Shown here: positions 1 to 12,063 of the stretch, in pieces
Position numbering within the stretch: the first letter of the stretch is position 1
How the letters are laid out: every line of letters begins with the position of its first letter
DNA from: Plenodomus lindquistii
Lineage: Eukaryota > Ascomycota > Dothideomycetes > Pleosporales > Leptosphaeriaceae
Assembly: GCA_025504975.1 (NCBI GenBank)
Contig: JANUWI010000020.1
Coordinates: 744,001 to 808,000 of the forward strand
Reading direction: 5' to 3'
DNA: 64,000 nt
The notes under the pieces: model-generated
The model's database searches: none
The model's input: only the letters and a program-made list of their open reading frames with translations
Told to the model about the DNA's origin: nothing
Made by a program: the position numbers and the translations under genes

Positions 1-2100
1 ACGGCAGAATCGAAGGGCAGGTGTTCATCACTGTAGTTGTACATTCTCTTGTTCTGGTATCGCTCAGAATGCCTGAGACATGCGGCCTTTAAACGACTCT
101 AGCCTTCTTCTGCTCGTGCTGGGCGTCTCACGGGCCGTAAGTATTAACTCGTGGGGGGTTAAGCGTGCTTGTTTGGCCACTGTGCTAAGTGCGCTTACGG
201 ACCGTTCCACGAGGAGTCAGCCTGAAAGGCTCCGGGCGACGTTGCCCTCTTCACACAACCCGCCTGATACACGCGGATGCAATGCACACCTCATTGTGTA
301 ACACACCCTAAGAGCGCATATGCAAGCTAATATCCTGACCATACAGGATCGTAAGCTGAGTTTCCGCAGCTGGCTTCTTGTACTTTGTAAGCAGATATTA
401 ATCTAGCTGTGTTGGCCATTCTAAGCGACAATCACTTACATCAGAATTAAAAGACTTCTAACGGCGGCGTTAGATACTCAAAACGCTGATTACACGATGG
501 AACTGGAGAAGTATGTTGTATCAGAGAGATTCTTACCGTTTAAGGAGTTTCTCTTAAATGGACAGGAAGTGGCGCGTGACCTTGGGACACAGCGGACCGC
601 GGAAATTGATACTTAGACAGCTTTCTTGGGACTCTTCCCGCTTCCGCCGTACCTCTCTTGCATTCAATTGGCATGCCCCCAAATAGTGAGGAAGAGCTCA
701 AGAGGAAGCCCTGGATTCCTACGTGCGTAGCGCTGCCCAATTTTGTTAATTCCATTATCTTCACAGAGGTCTTGCTAGTACAAGATCTGGTAGCTCTCTG
801 AATTGTAGCAGGTTGACTGCCTGCGCTACAACCTAACATACGGAAAGAATAAGCAAGACTTAATCTAACCTCGTTCCACATCCGATCATGAAAGAAAGGC
901 ACGTAGACTCTAAGACTGACAGTACAATCCAAAGTATTGTGCACCTTGTGCTAAGAGCCCTTGTTGTTTTGCCTAAAATCCTAAGTAGTAGGCATATTAA
1001 AAGACATTAAAAACTCCTTTCCTGGTTCTGGGTTGTGAAGTAATTGTTGTTGAAGTCTTCCTAATTCTAGTCGATCGATTGTGTTCCGATTGCTGCAGCC
1101 AATCCTAGTGATACTATACTCTAGCATTGAGTTTGAAGCATCTATAGGGATTCCCTTGGTTGGATATGTACCTACGAGATAGATCTGGAGCTTACGATTA
1201 TGCTGGTTTTTACGGATGTAGCCTTGCGTAATGCGTAGTCTATCCTTTAGAGCACGCACATCTGTGCTAATTAACCTTATTCTCATGCCGCTTTCTAGTA
1301 TTTGTCGAACATTGTCTGTATCCCACAGTAAGTCACGAATAGGACTTAGATATAAGACTCTCTTATGTTTGCGTAACAACAGAGCGCCTGATTACTCAAG
1401 CTTTGCTGCGTCGTGTGCGGAAATGTTCTAGAGTATAGATTTCGTGTCTTATAAAAATAAGGACTAAGAATATTAAGCAAGGATGTTTGGGACTCTACAG
1501 AATCCATTCTGTAGTAGTAAGATACTAGGAAACCTATAGTGAAGTATGACTTCAACATTTAACGAAGTATAATATACCTTACTATCGTAATGTATTTCCC
1601 TTCTAAGATATGCATTTTTTTTTCGAATAGATTGAATAGTAGGTATGATTAGTGCGTATGGGAATGAGTAGAATAGATTAAGCTTCTACTGTAAGGTATA
1701 AGCAGTGTATATAGGATAGTATTGTAAACAAGGCTAGTGCGGAAAAGGCTGTCTTAATGCTTTTAAGATAAGAAGCCCTTTCTATAGGGTGAAGACCGTG
1801 CGGACATAAAGACTGTGCTAATGCAGTACATTAGGCATGTAGGGACACTGTAGATTAGCCCTACACGACAACATCCTGCACGGTTTGCTGTTTCATCTTA
1901 TCAATACTCCTGCATGCATAAACGACTGCATCCGCATGGTCTTTATCCCGCACCGTCCTTTATCCCGTACGGTTTTATCTAGTATATTAGGTGAAACACT
2001 AGAACTATCTAGACAAGCCTTCTTATATAAAGATAAGGCTTTGTATTTCAACTAATCATGATGTTCTTGCTTATATTTTTAAGACTAAATACATAATGAA
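1..2100. other. Decayed AT-rich sequence, no recognisable gene
   Basis: Only short reading frames occur here. The longest are minus-strand frames at 540-944 and 981-1379 (132 codons, containing a stretch VLYLSPIRDLLWDTD that looks protein-like), but I recognise no family. From about 1560 to 2100 the sequence is strongly AT-rich with many stops in all frames, as expected of old, mutated transposon DNA. I see no RNA gene or terminal repeat. Confidence 0.4.
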
Positions 2101-2102
2101 AT

Positions 2103-5094
2103 TTAGAGCCTAAATACGAAATCATTACTTGGAATGTAAAGATCGTGTGTTTGCTGCACTGTAGTTGTTAAGGTTGTAGCAGCAGCAGCATCTTGCTCAG
2201 TTCTTTTTGCATTCTTCAGAGTTACTTTGTTCCTGGCTCTGGTAATTGGAGTAGATAGTGCTTCTTCAATCTCAGCTACACGAGGTCGCTTACCTGGGAT
2301 CCATTTGGTAGTCTTGCCTAGCTTTCGTTTACCTTTCATGGCTGGTTCTTCGTTTAGAGTTTGGGTAGTGACCTGCTAAATATTTCCAACTGAATCATTT
2401 GGTTGTGAAGAGGGTGCTCCTGCCTTTGAAGCAGGCGCAACTATTGCTAATACGGACTTGCGTCCGATGAATACAGTCTGATTTGCCTCAAGACACTCGA
2501 ATATAGGCAGGATCCGTGTTGATAAGATGCATTCCCAGGACAGTGATTGCTTGAAGCCGGTCACTGCCAAACGCTGTTTTAGCTAGGCGCAGAGAATCAC
2601 TTATCTGAGGTGACGCCTCCCCAATACTTCGGCTTATATGGAAAACATTTCCTTGCAATTCGCAATCTGTAGTCGCGGCATGAACGAGAAAGATCCCATA
2701 ATAATTCCGTTTATTAGATCCTGCTGTCCAAGTGTATGATACCAGATCATCTGGAATTAGCTCGTCATCGCTGTGTTTTATGTCCGAGATAGTCGTGCCT
2801 CTACTACAAGAGGTGCTTGTGCTTCTTCGATTCTTGGAAGTATTTCTTCCGGGGATTGACTCTTTCCAGCCTTTTTAAATTCTTGTCGGAGCTTTGTACA
2901 AGTGGAATGAAGCTCCATAATTTCCTTTGACTGTGCTTTCCATTGTTGGGCTAAATCCTGAAGCTGTTCTTTAATTTCCCGGCAGATTTCGTGTTCTTGC
3001 TTGACACAGTAGTATGCGTCGTTTAGTTGCTGTTGTTCCGCCTTATGTTTCTCCAAAAGGTCCTTTATCTCCGCATTCATATTCTCTAGATGATCAATTT
3101 TTTCATGTTGCGTGTCACATTTTCTCACGAGTGTCTCGTGCTGCATTGAGGAGTTCTTATACTCCTGCTGAAGCGTCGCGTAACGCGATTGCAGGTCAGT
3201 ATGCTGGGCATCTGGGTTTGGTAGTTCAGGCGTGACGTTAACATCTACAGCGTCTTGGAGTAAGACAGCAGTAGTTGTTGGTGATCCAAAGTCATCTGTC
3301 TAGTGTCACGTTAGTAAGGAATCATGCTATACAAGGATAATGCTACACAAGGGTAATGCTACACAAGGATAATGCTACACAAGGATAATGCTACACAAGG
3401 ACCACGTACCTGAAGTTCCATAGAGACAAAGATACACGAGAAAAGGTCGCGACGCAGTAATTTTAAATTTGAGTCCTCGCATGGTGGACCGCTGTAGAGC
3501 TGCGAAAAGAACATTATCTTCTTCTCTTCAATGAAGTCGCGCTCAAGAGGGCGACCACTTCGCCGATCGAGGCTTAGAGGCGGGAGTGGTAGAATCGATT
3601 CGTGTGTATTGAGTCTCTCGTCTAGCCGAACGGCGGTTAAGACCCTCTGGATATGGTTACTGGAGAAGTGAGGACACATTAGATTCGCTATTTAAAGGTA
3701 ATCTAGACCGAGCTGGGTATGATACTGTTCCTCCTTTGCTAGAAGAGCTTGTGCGTGTCTTATTTGGAAACCCCAAGAAACAGCAAACTTCGCCAGGTGC
3801 CGCCAAACCACTGGATTAGGTCCTTTGACGCGGGGTTTTGATCCACCTATTTCCTTTCTTGGTGTGGATGCAGTTGAGCCATCAAAGTGACGGCCGCAGA
3901 ATGCCCACAGCTCAGTGTACGCAACGTCTTGCTGGCTAAGCTACACTTTAATCTCAACGTTTTCAGTCTCATTCAGCTGCACCATGTTCTTGTTAGGAGC
4001 GAAGAAGAGTCCTGTAAGGCTTGAACGTATTGTACGTCCCATCTGTTGACCTAGCAACTGTCTAAGCGCTTCGCAAAGGGGTTCCAAATACTTCAGTGTC
4101 TCGAAAAAGGTCCAAAGTGACAGAATTACACCAGGAAATTCACATATATTTTCTAGCAAGGAGTTCCGTACACTATGATCAGTCTGCAAGGGAGTTATCT
4201 CTCCTCGTTTCATAAGACCTATGATCAAGTCCTTGTCAATATCCGAGTGCTTAGGAGCTAGAAGCTCCAGGTTTTGTATAGTAACGTCGCCAACAGCCAA
4301 GAAAGGTAACTGTTGTAGAAAAGGGTGCTCAGGAATAATCGGGAGATAGATCATTGTATTGCTAGCTAGGAAGAGATTGTACTATATATACCCTTGCTAC
4401 GTGGGATCACGTGGGCGTATGCAGGGGAGCTTTTACGGAAGATTCCGAGATCAAGTGGGTACAGCATTGGCTGAGTACTGTGTACGTGCAACAGTAACAC
4501 CGTGTCACCGCAGCGTAGAATCTTCTTCCATGCTGTTGCGATATGATTTAAGTAAAGCATTATTTCCTTTGCTTATTAGGAAGTTCTGGTTACGTTTAGA
4601 TGTAGACCTACCTCGTCGCACTTTAACACCAAGAGCCTGTGAAGCGCTCCAAGTTGCAGTTTAGGCCAAAGCCCCGGCATGTCAATCAAAGCATCAAAGC
4701 CAGCAACAAGCGAAGGTCGTCTTAAAAGTTGCCGTAAATCCTTAGACTTAGACTTCTCTAGACAAGACCACCGTCTCTTCTGGGCTTCTTGATCGTTTTC
4801 TCGGTGATACAACCTCATTTTGCGAAAGATCTCGCCATCTGAAGGCCTCTGTTCGTTGGAGTTTAGGGGTATCTGCTCTCACGTTAACAAAAGTATGGAG
4901 ATATTCGCTTCTGACTGACCATAGGAGAAGAGTCTCACAAGCCACCATTTATTATTCTTGTTCAGAAAACGCCGTGCCACCTCAATGCGGTGCAAGCCAG
5001 AAAGACACTGAACGTTCTCAAGATGTAGAGTGGGTGCATCCTGTGGCCATTGGAGGCTGCACATGTCATCTAATGACATGCCGTGCAAGGACAC
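2103..5094 (-). pseudogene. DUF3723-like protein relic
   Basis: Minus-strand fragments in several frames match, in order, what I know of the fungal DUF3723 family (function unknown, often multicopy). The first carries QCLSGLHRIEVARRFLNKNN (about 5050-4950). Next come LPGLWPKLQLG-type and GALHRLLVLKCDEVG sequence (4700-4620), LNHIATAWKKI (4560-4500), and then 137 codons at 4354-3941 with LLAPKHSDIDKDLIIGLM and LWTFFETLKYLEPLCEALRQL. Downstream is a coiled-coil fragment rich in E, K and Q (3146-2778), a piece reading YTWTAGSNKRNYYGIF (about 2740-2690), and a basic C-terminal fragment (2339-2103). Frame changes and stops separate the pieces and a 16-bp tandem repeat interrupts them, so no functional protein is expected. 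The assignment rests on motif memory and the order of fragments. Confidence 0.6.
3329..3400. repeat. 16-bp tandem repeat, about 4.5 copies
   Basis: The unit acacaaggataatgct is repeated head to tail: 3329-3344 (one change), 3345-3360 (one change), 3361-3376, 3377-3392, then a half copy. It lies inside the DUF3723-like relic between two recognisable fragments. The unit length is not a multiple of three, so expansion would shift any reading frame. Confidence 0.9.
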
Positions 5095-5100
5095 ATTACT

Positions 5101-5176
5101 TGTTGTAGTGGTCGTACACCTGGCTGACGCCTTTGCCTGACGACGGCGTTCGTTGGTTCGAATCCAGCAGCAACCA
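5101..5176 (+). other. tRNA-like relic with perfect B box
   Basis: A perfect polymerase III B-box consensus, GGTTCGAATCC, lies at 5155-5165 within a T-arm that can pair (GTTGG with CCAGC), followed by AGCAACC. Upstream sequence can form a weak D-arm and a stem ACGCC/GGCGT, but that loop is 13 nt and the acceptor pairing has two mismatches. This is not a convincing functional tRNA. A decayed tRNA or a tRNA-derived SINE fragment is more likely. Confidence 0.3.
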
Positions 5177-6458
5177 AACCACTTTGTGGTGACCCAGGCT
5201 CGCTTCGCAGGCTTTCTCTCGGCGAATTATTTAGCTCTACAAGGGGGAGGTGAATGTACTACTTGTTCAAGTCTCAGGGGTTTCTCCTACGAGGTTTTAC
5301 CCTGAGGGTACAAGGCATATACGTCATGAAAACCGGAGGATTATGGCGTGGAAGGAAGATAGTACAGGATCAAGCTCGTGTAGAGCATGAGTGAAAGGGG
5401 TTAGCCACGAATGGAGGGGGCGAACTCTACAACTTGGCGTACTATGCCCGCAACAACAAGAAATGCCTTCTTAAAGCTTGGCACGTCTCTATGCCCACGG
5501 GAGGCGGACTCTGTATGTATATAACTACCTACAGGCTATATAGTCCATCAGACGAAAATGAATGCAATCCAATCCAATCTAAAGCTGTGCAAGGACAGGG
5601 CTGCAACGAGGTCACTGTCCCTAATGACAGCATTTATAGCATTCTCCTCCTGGAGTCATAAGCAGCCTACTTGCTCATAGATCGTCTGCAAGCGTATGAA
5701 ATTCCTAAAGAGAGCTCACGATGTTTGTCTAGCACAGTCCTGTGTTCAAACCTCAATGCGTGCAGTGGTACCCGGGCGATTCCTCGGTAACACATTGATT
5801 TTTTCGCAGCGAAATCTCCGTCCGGCAGCTCCATAACTACGCATGCTTAATCTCTACCTAGAACAGCTTTGTTCAAATAGACTTTGTGCAGATAAGAGTA
5901 TCAAGGAACCACGTTGGAATGTCGCTGACGGTAGGGTCGCGAACGTAGTTAATTGCTTGCAGCCGAGGATTAAAATTAGATTATGAGAGCGCTATGTAAT
6001 CTACACGGGGTCTACACTTTATACACAAGTACGTTGGGAGTCACGCTAATCGTACTGATACCGCGCCATGAGCCATCTGCTATTATTACGACCCTATAAA
6101 ATGGTGCTGCAAAGTCACTCACATGACAATGCCGCTTCTGAATTGCTGTGTAACTTACATGCGATCTTTAAGCTAGCAAAAAAGCCTCGACAGAGGATCA
6201 TGTTGGATGAATACGATGTCGAAATTAAAGGCATAGGACTTGCGACTGCTGCAAGGTACTGAGCAGCAGTGTGATGTTACGTGACAGGATTGAGGAAATA
6301 ACGGAAAACCTTTCGATCTCGCACGTGAGCACGTCGGCGCTAGGAGTACTGGTATGCACGGAGTATAAGGGGATTCCTATCTAATGCATCCCGAGCGTTA
6401 ACGACACGTTATTTATACAAATTACACATGGGACTGCGCGAACGAATCCTGTCTCGCG
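5177..6458. other. Intergenic stretch, nothing recognised
   Basis: Only short open frames (5434-5661 and 6068-6262 on plus) with no family resemblance. No repeats, RNA genes or splice-linked exons were seen. It lies between the tRNA-like relic and the JmjC relic and may include that gene's former promoter. Confidence 0.4.
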
Positions 6459-8288
6459 ATGACACTCCGCCGTCTTTTGGAGAGCCATTCTCTTGACTCA
6501 TTACTTAGGTCCGCAAAAGAGCTTGTCGCGCGGCTCAAGCAAGTCACATCTGCAAGAAAACGCCGGCAACGCGCCCCGAGCAGGCCTAGGCCAAAGTCAG
6601 GTTCAAACGAATTGAGCGAGAATAGATAACTTATATCAACTTTTAGGGCAATAGCCGAGAAAGCGCAAGCTGAAATCGCAAAACTGGAACAGCAGGAGAC
6701 GTCTGAGGATACACACGAGCAAGAGCCACAAGAGCCACAAGAGCCACGCGTAGAGGCACACGAAGAGCTACGCGAGCAAGAAACCTCGAACAGGCTTTGG
6801 CAATTGTCAGAACATGACGAAAGGGCATCAAATCTACGTTTTCCATGCAGGCCTTCACAGCTTGGCAACAACTTAGTTAGCACCATGCAGGAAGCTCTAC
6901 ACAAATTGATATCTCAGGATGTTAACGAGTGATGCTATCTAATATTGGAGGAGGTACAGGAGACTTGGGATGCGTTGGAACTCACCAAACTCTTGTGTAT
7001 TGCCAAAGCACCTGCTCGTCACGAGATTCAAGGTTTCCAGCTCGCTCAGGGAGATACTGGCTGTATACACGCGCGAGTAGCTCAATACATCTCGCTTAGC
7101 CTCCCTGAGTTCAGAGGGTTCAGCAAAACACGCGTATCCCTTCAGCCAAAGAGAGATCTCAAGGAGTGGATAGCAGGACCTCCTGACTGCGTTCAATACC
7201 TAATCTGCGAACCCTTGTCCGATCATGTAATCAATCATCTGCTAGACGCTGGATCACAAAGCAACCGTCAGCCTGAAATCCCTGGCGTCAATCGTCCATA
7301 CTAGTATGTTAGTGGGGAGTCAAATACACCAGCACCACTGCATAGAGAGGATAGCAATGCCGGATCAGCAAACCTGCTGTTAGCAGGTGCTGAAAAACAC
7401 TGGATCGTTGTTCCTCGTTGTAGTGCCGATGAGCTCAAGTCCTGCATGAGAACGGAGTATCCCGCCTCGAAATCATGTTCGCAATTCTTGCGACATCACG
7501 ATATCATTGCAGGACCCCGCTGGCTCGAGGAAAGGGGCATCCGCTATGAGATCATATGCCAGAAGCCAGGAGATGTTGTAGTCACCCTGCCAGGACACGT
7601 TTACTATGAGGTTCAGAATACTAGCGAGAACTTCGCCATAGCTATCAACTACGAGTTCCCGGACGCTCCTAACGAACCAGACTCTTACGTTTGGTGTGAG
7701 AGCGGAGTAGGAGGATGTGGTAAGAACGTGCTTACCCGTCAAAGCTTCATGCCTACCTCAGACCGAGCGACTGAGCATAAAATACCCAATCTAAGAAAGA
7801 AACGGACGCTTGTTAGTGCGAAATCTGTGAACCAGAAACTCAGACCTAATGTCCAAACGATCCTTCGGCCAAAGAAGAGGTCACCAAGCCAACGCCATTC
7901 AAGACAATCGTGCGTAACAACTCTGGTTTCGGCATTTGCACCAGTCCAGATCAGCTTGCCGCAAACCATACTCAGTGCTATACTTAGCACAACAAGTCTC
8001 TTGAATTGCGCAAACCTGGCCAAAATGTGGAGGCTAGAGTCGACCTAAATTAAGCTTGCTCCAGATTCAGGAGATGAGGTTACGAGGCTTGCTGCGTTAG
8101 ACAAGAGAGTCTGTCTCGCCCAAGATCGCAGCTGGCTTTCTACTCTTATGTCCACAGTAGCGCAATTCGATCTGGCTTCTGCCCTGGACTCAAGTCGGGA
8201 GGGCGCGATCTATCTTGAAGGTGCGGTATACGATAGGTTACTCAAGGAGCAGGGGCTCGACACTGTCACTAAAGAGGACCGAGACTGA
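6459..8288 (+). pseudogene. JmjC-domain dioxygenase relic
   Basis: One reading frame runs from an ATG at 6459 with in-frame stops at about 6627 (TAA), 6930 (TGA) and 7302 (TAG). An N-terminal charged region, with a 9-bp triplet repeat encoding EPQEPQEP (about 6720-6750), precedes a JmjC fold. Around 7350 it reads PLHREDSNAGSANLLLAGAE, with the Fe(II) ligands H-x-E, followed by HWIVVP. Around 7500-7650 it reads FLRHHDIIAGPRWLEERGI and PGDVVVTLPG. The third metal ligand, normally the His of the Y-H-x-G/V motif, is Tyr here (YYEVQN), a change explained by CAT to TAT. After about 7740 the frame shifts at least twice before an open stretch ending with the stop at 8286-8288; similar sequence (KNRVKKASKLFCICNGF) continues beyond it. 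JmjC proteins are usually histone or protein hydroxylases or demethylases; this copy is dead. Confidence 0.72.
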
Positions 8289-11157
8289 TTGAAGAACCGG
8301 GTGAAGAAAGCCAGCAAGTTGTTTTGCATCTGCAACGGGTTCAATCGCGGGCTTCTATGTCTGCTACCATTCATGGAAATGCCAGAATCCCAGCTTTCCA
8401 ACGTAACTGTGTCAGCCCATGCCGGCCTGGTGATTGTACGGCATCCACTACCCGCCTCCTTTGTCATTAGGGGGATGTCTTGGCTGGCGAGTGTGTTTGT
8501 TTGCGAGTCGACAAATTCGTAGAGTATTGTTGGGAGGTCAACGGTGCCAGACTCCTTAGTGACCTCTGCGATAGAGAGCCATGTACCCTTCGCGTTCGGC
8601 AGTACGCGTACACGATTCCATCTCTTTGAAAAGGCTCTGCCCATGCCCCAACCCAGAGAGGTCGGTGCCACTGCGGCCGTCGGTATCGTTAGTCGCACGT
8701 CCTCAAACTGTTGGGTAGCAGCGGTTGTCTCTATACTTGATGCCATTGTGAAGAGGGCGTTGGTGGATTGCACGGCAATCATCCGGGAATTAAGTCGACC
8801 GAGTTGGGTCAGAAACTCCCGTCTGTTTGTTAGTTTGTACATTTCTTTAAGCAGATAGTTGTGCGGTGCCTCGCCGTTAGGTCCCGTATCGTACCCATCT
8901 GGACTGCCCCTACTCTGAATGAAGTATCTCCAATGTGTCAATCCATGCAGTTTAGGGATATTGAAATGCCCGACACTGTCTCTGTCTCGCCTCCGTAGAC
9001 GAAAGGAATCGAACACGTGCTTGAGAGCGTCTATTCGCTTCAAAGAATCGTCTAGGTAGGTAAGGGTGTCGTCGTCATGCGATTGGTATTGAGCGATCGT
9101 AACAAAGTCGCATACGGCTTTAGTAACATGAACAGCATACAGTTCGTGTTCGCATAGTATCGGGGTAACAACGGCTACTAACTGTTGGAATATAGCCTTT
9201 TGTTCGTCGCCGGTCCATTGCGTGATCTTACTAAAGTCAACTCTGGTGAATCGTCTAAGGGCTCTGTATGAAGGCACATCGCGAAAGCGTTAATCTAGTT
9301 GAGACCGTCCTCCTTTATCTCGTAGCGTAGCGCGGCCGTCCTTGGCCACTCGTCGTTTCGGTATGGTGTCGCCGACGAGTTGCTGTATCCACTTGACCGT
9401 ATACATGACAAGGCCCTTCAAAAGCTGGTGTAGTGTGTCTACCAGCATGCCTTCGTGTACGTTGAAGTGTTCGTGGTGCCACGCAAAGCATTCCATGTCA
9501 TGCACCCATTCCGCTTTGTTGGGGTTTATATTCTGGGCGATCTGTCGTCGGATTTGTAATTTGGTATCAGCGTGAGTTCGGAATGGCCACCTTGTGCCAG
9601 TAAGGTCTCCTCGCTCGTTTGGTGGAACTTTGCAGATGGTACAGTGCTGGTTGCTCTTAACACCCGTAATAAGGGTTTGATCTTGGTAGTCTGCTATGAT
9701 CCCGCAGAGTACAGGAAAGCATCTCCGCGTACGTCCGTCGGCGCAGACCATCTCTTCACCTTCTACGGTAGCACGTTCTATCGCTTGTAGTTTGTCAGCT
9801 AGCAGTACGTACTGTATCAACACTATGTTCAGGCGATATAACGCTTGTTCGCATGTACGTACGCTGCAATATCTCTCGCATTGCCTTATGGTATAGGTCA
9901 AATTTGGCGTCTTCCCGCCCGCTACCCTTTCCGCACTCCACAATGGGTATAAAACCGACTAGTACAATTCCACATCGATCGTGAGCCCTTCGTACGTCTC
10001 TGTTCAGGTTTCCGATTGTCATATAGACCGGCCAACATGTTGTGTCGCCATGCAGCATGGTCATAAGTGTCTTGTCAACTGCTATCAACACAGGTACCAC
10101 TGTGGCTCCCGGCAGTAATTTGTCTTGAGTCTCCCACCACCAATTTCCAGTGTATAGCTCATTGTAGACCCGAACCTCTCAGCTCTCATCACGGAATAGT
10201 TTTATCGGTTCGTAGTGGAGGTCGTTTTCAAAGGGACGATGCGATATGAGAAACCGAATGACATCAAGAGCGCCTCTATACACCAGCTGGGTTGTGACCT
10301 TAGGCGTGTCCTCTTCTCTCGCCGTGACTTCCACTTCTCCAACTTCGAACCCTGGACCAATTATACCACCCGGTAATCGCTCGAGTTGTTGGTTCCAGGT
10401 GTATCCGCTTGTGAACGACAGCATGCAGTGAAGTGGGCGGAGTCGTTTGTCACTGAGAAGTCTGTCTACTTCCCCGCGAGTACATTTCGAGTCATGTAGC
10501 CAGAACGCAAAGGCACAATCAAAGTCGCTTTTGAAACCGAGGGCAATAGGGTTATAGTTCTCGTGACTGCTGGCGGTAAGTTGATGCCGCATCGGGACAC
10601 GGTGGGTAGGCATACTCGCGGGTATAGTGACCATTGGAAACAGGAGTACCAGCAGCCCTGTTCTTATCTGTCGAATAACGTACTTGGAAGAGTGACTGTA
10701 GAGATGTGGCGGACAGTATACCATGGTCTGATCTTTTGGTTGACGTACTGTGACGAGAGTCTGAACGTGGAGAGTCTACTTCAACATTTTCGTCCTCTGG
10801 TTCCTCTGTAGACGGCTGGTCATCGAGTACTGGTAAATGTTCCACACTAGTTCGAGCACCGTCAGTGGCTTCACCCAGAGTGTCCGAACTATCCTCTAAT
10901 GACATTCCGTGGTTTGTATGAGATTGCCGAGACATGGCTTCACACACCGCCTGCTGACGATGAAAGGAAGCCAGCATGGCGGCAGTAGCTGCGTAGTCTT
11001 TTGAAGCACGATCGTTGTGTTTAGAAGTGGTGTTTGTAGTGATCCCTTGTAGCATATTGAACGGATTTTGTCGACAGACCCGTATGTGCTGAGATATGCC
11101 CTTATACGATTCAGTCCGCTTCCCACAGTATTTGCAGGTTCGATCGGTGTACTTCAT
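8210..11157 (-). pseudogene. Plavaka-type (CACTA/CMC-like) DDE transposase relic
   Basis: The chosen start (ATG at 11157) precedes a C2H2-like finger, CKYCGKRTESYKGISQH plus VC, typical of the Plavaka N-terminus. Next come VGEVEVTAREEDTPKVTTQL, GALDVIRFLISHRPFENDLHY, TGNWWWETQDKLLPGATVVP, MTIGNLNRDVRRAHDR, CGIIADYQDQTLITGVKSNQ and HCTICKVPPNERGDL, and then HGLTHWRYFIQSRGSPDGY and GEAPHNYLLKEMYKLTNRRE. All are familiar blocks of fungal Plavaka transposases. Damage visible: a frameshift near 10570, an in-frame TGA at 10179-10181, a frameshift near 9860 and an in-frame TAA at 9290-9292. The C-terminal 250 codons after the conserved core are unrecognised. The relic converges on the JmjC relic with overlapping 3' ends. 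Confidence 0.8.
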
Positions 11158-11911
11158 GTTGGTGTACAAGGCAAGTTGTGATACAGTATTACGGGTTTCA
11201 CGTACTGTCGCGAGAGTACGTACGTGCCCGAAGCTAGACAGGCATATAACGTCACATTCGGACCAAAACCAGACGGAGTTCACGTTCGCTCACCCACTAG
11301 ACATGTTTACTAGATCTATTTTAGGTAACCTTGCAAATCTAATTACCGAGGTTACCGTGTCGAGCTTAGGCATGGGAGGGCAAAAAGAGTATGTTCGCAG
11401 ACAGTCCGTTGGCATGAAACATCACCACATGGATTCGACCCACAGGAAAAAGAACGGGCCACCGCCTCATGGCTCGAAAAGAGGACTCATTCTGACCGGC
11501 AGTAACATTTGTATGCATCGACTTTGTTTTGTTGTCCTGTCCTCAGCACTGCTGAGTAATGTTTCAGTTGCTGCTGACTAGCAACCTCTTTGAGGAAGCT
11601 TGGTGATCTGAAGATCTTTAGAGTTGCTCTGCGCCTGAATACAGTGTTAACGTTACTGCACTAGGGCTTAGTCGGCCTGTTCATTTAGAGACCACGCGGA
11701 TCTCTGTGAAGATGTTCTTGGTTAAAGTGCTTTCGCGTTGCTGCTAACACTGCTGATCAAGGTGCAATTAGAATCTAGCGGTCTGCGCGAACCTCAGCCA
11801 ACTACATCACTGCCGCCCACCGCCTTAGCCTTTTGATACGTGAAGCAGCAGCTCGAACCACACACAGAGCAAAAAATAAGATGCGAGATGTAGAGCGACT
11901 ACCGCAGGAGT

Positions 11912-11939
11912 TGGTGGAGGGGACAGGGTTCGAACCTGC
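11912..11939 (+). other. Sequence complementary to a tRNA 3' end (primer-binding-site-like)
   Basis: Read on the minus strand, this is a T-arm (GCAGG-TTCGAAC-CCTGT), then CCCCTCC, A and CCA, i.e. the 3' 28 nt of a mature tRNA including CCA. On the plus strand it therefore starts with TGG, as in a retroelement primer-binding site. No matching 5' acceptor strand (GGAGGGG) lies at the expected distance, so it is not a tRNA gene. No LTR was recognised next to it. Confidence 0.4.
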
Positions 11940-11975
11940 AGCCAAAAAACCAGGCACCGCAGGTCATTTAGAGTT

Positions 11976-12063
11976 ACTCTGCGCTATTCTGGAGCCGGCG
12001 GCGGCGGCGATTACATCCGCCGCATTTGTATTTTGTTGCGGCCGCTCCAGAATAGCGCAGAGT
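11976..12063. repeat. 20-bp perfect inverted repeat with 48-bp GC-rich loop
   Basis: The arm at 11976-11995 (ACTCTGCGCTATTCTGGAGC) is the exact reverse complement of 12044-12063. The loop holds a GGC-triplet run. The first arm overlaps one of the 18-bp direct repeats. It could be a small foldback element or a protein-binding palindrome. No target-site duplication is evident. Confidence 0.85.

Noticed and set aside
5101..5176. Functional tRNA gene
   Set aside because: The B box is perfect, but the acceptor stem has mismatches and the anticodon loop is too long; kept only as a relic.
6422..6904. 160-codon minus-strand frame rich in Ser and Cys
   Set aside because: It is the antisense shadow of the charged N-terminal region of the JmjC relic, whose plus-strand frame continues downstream.
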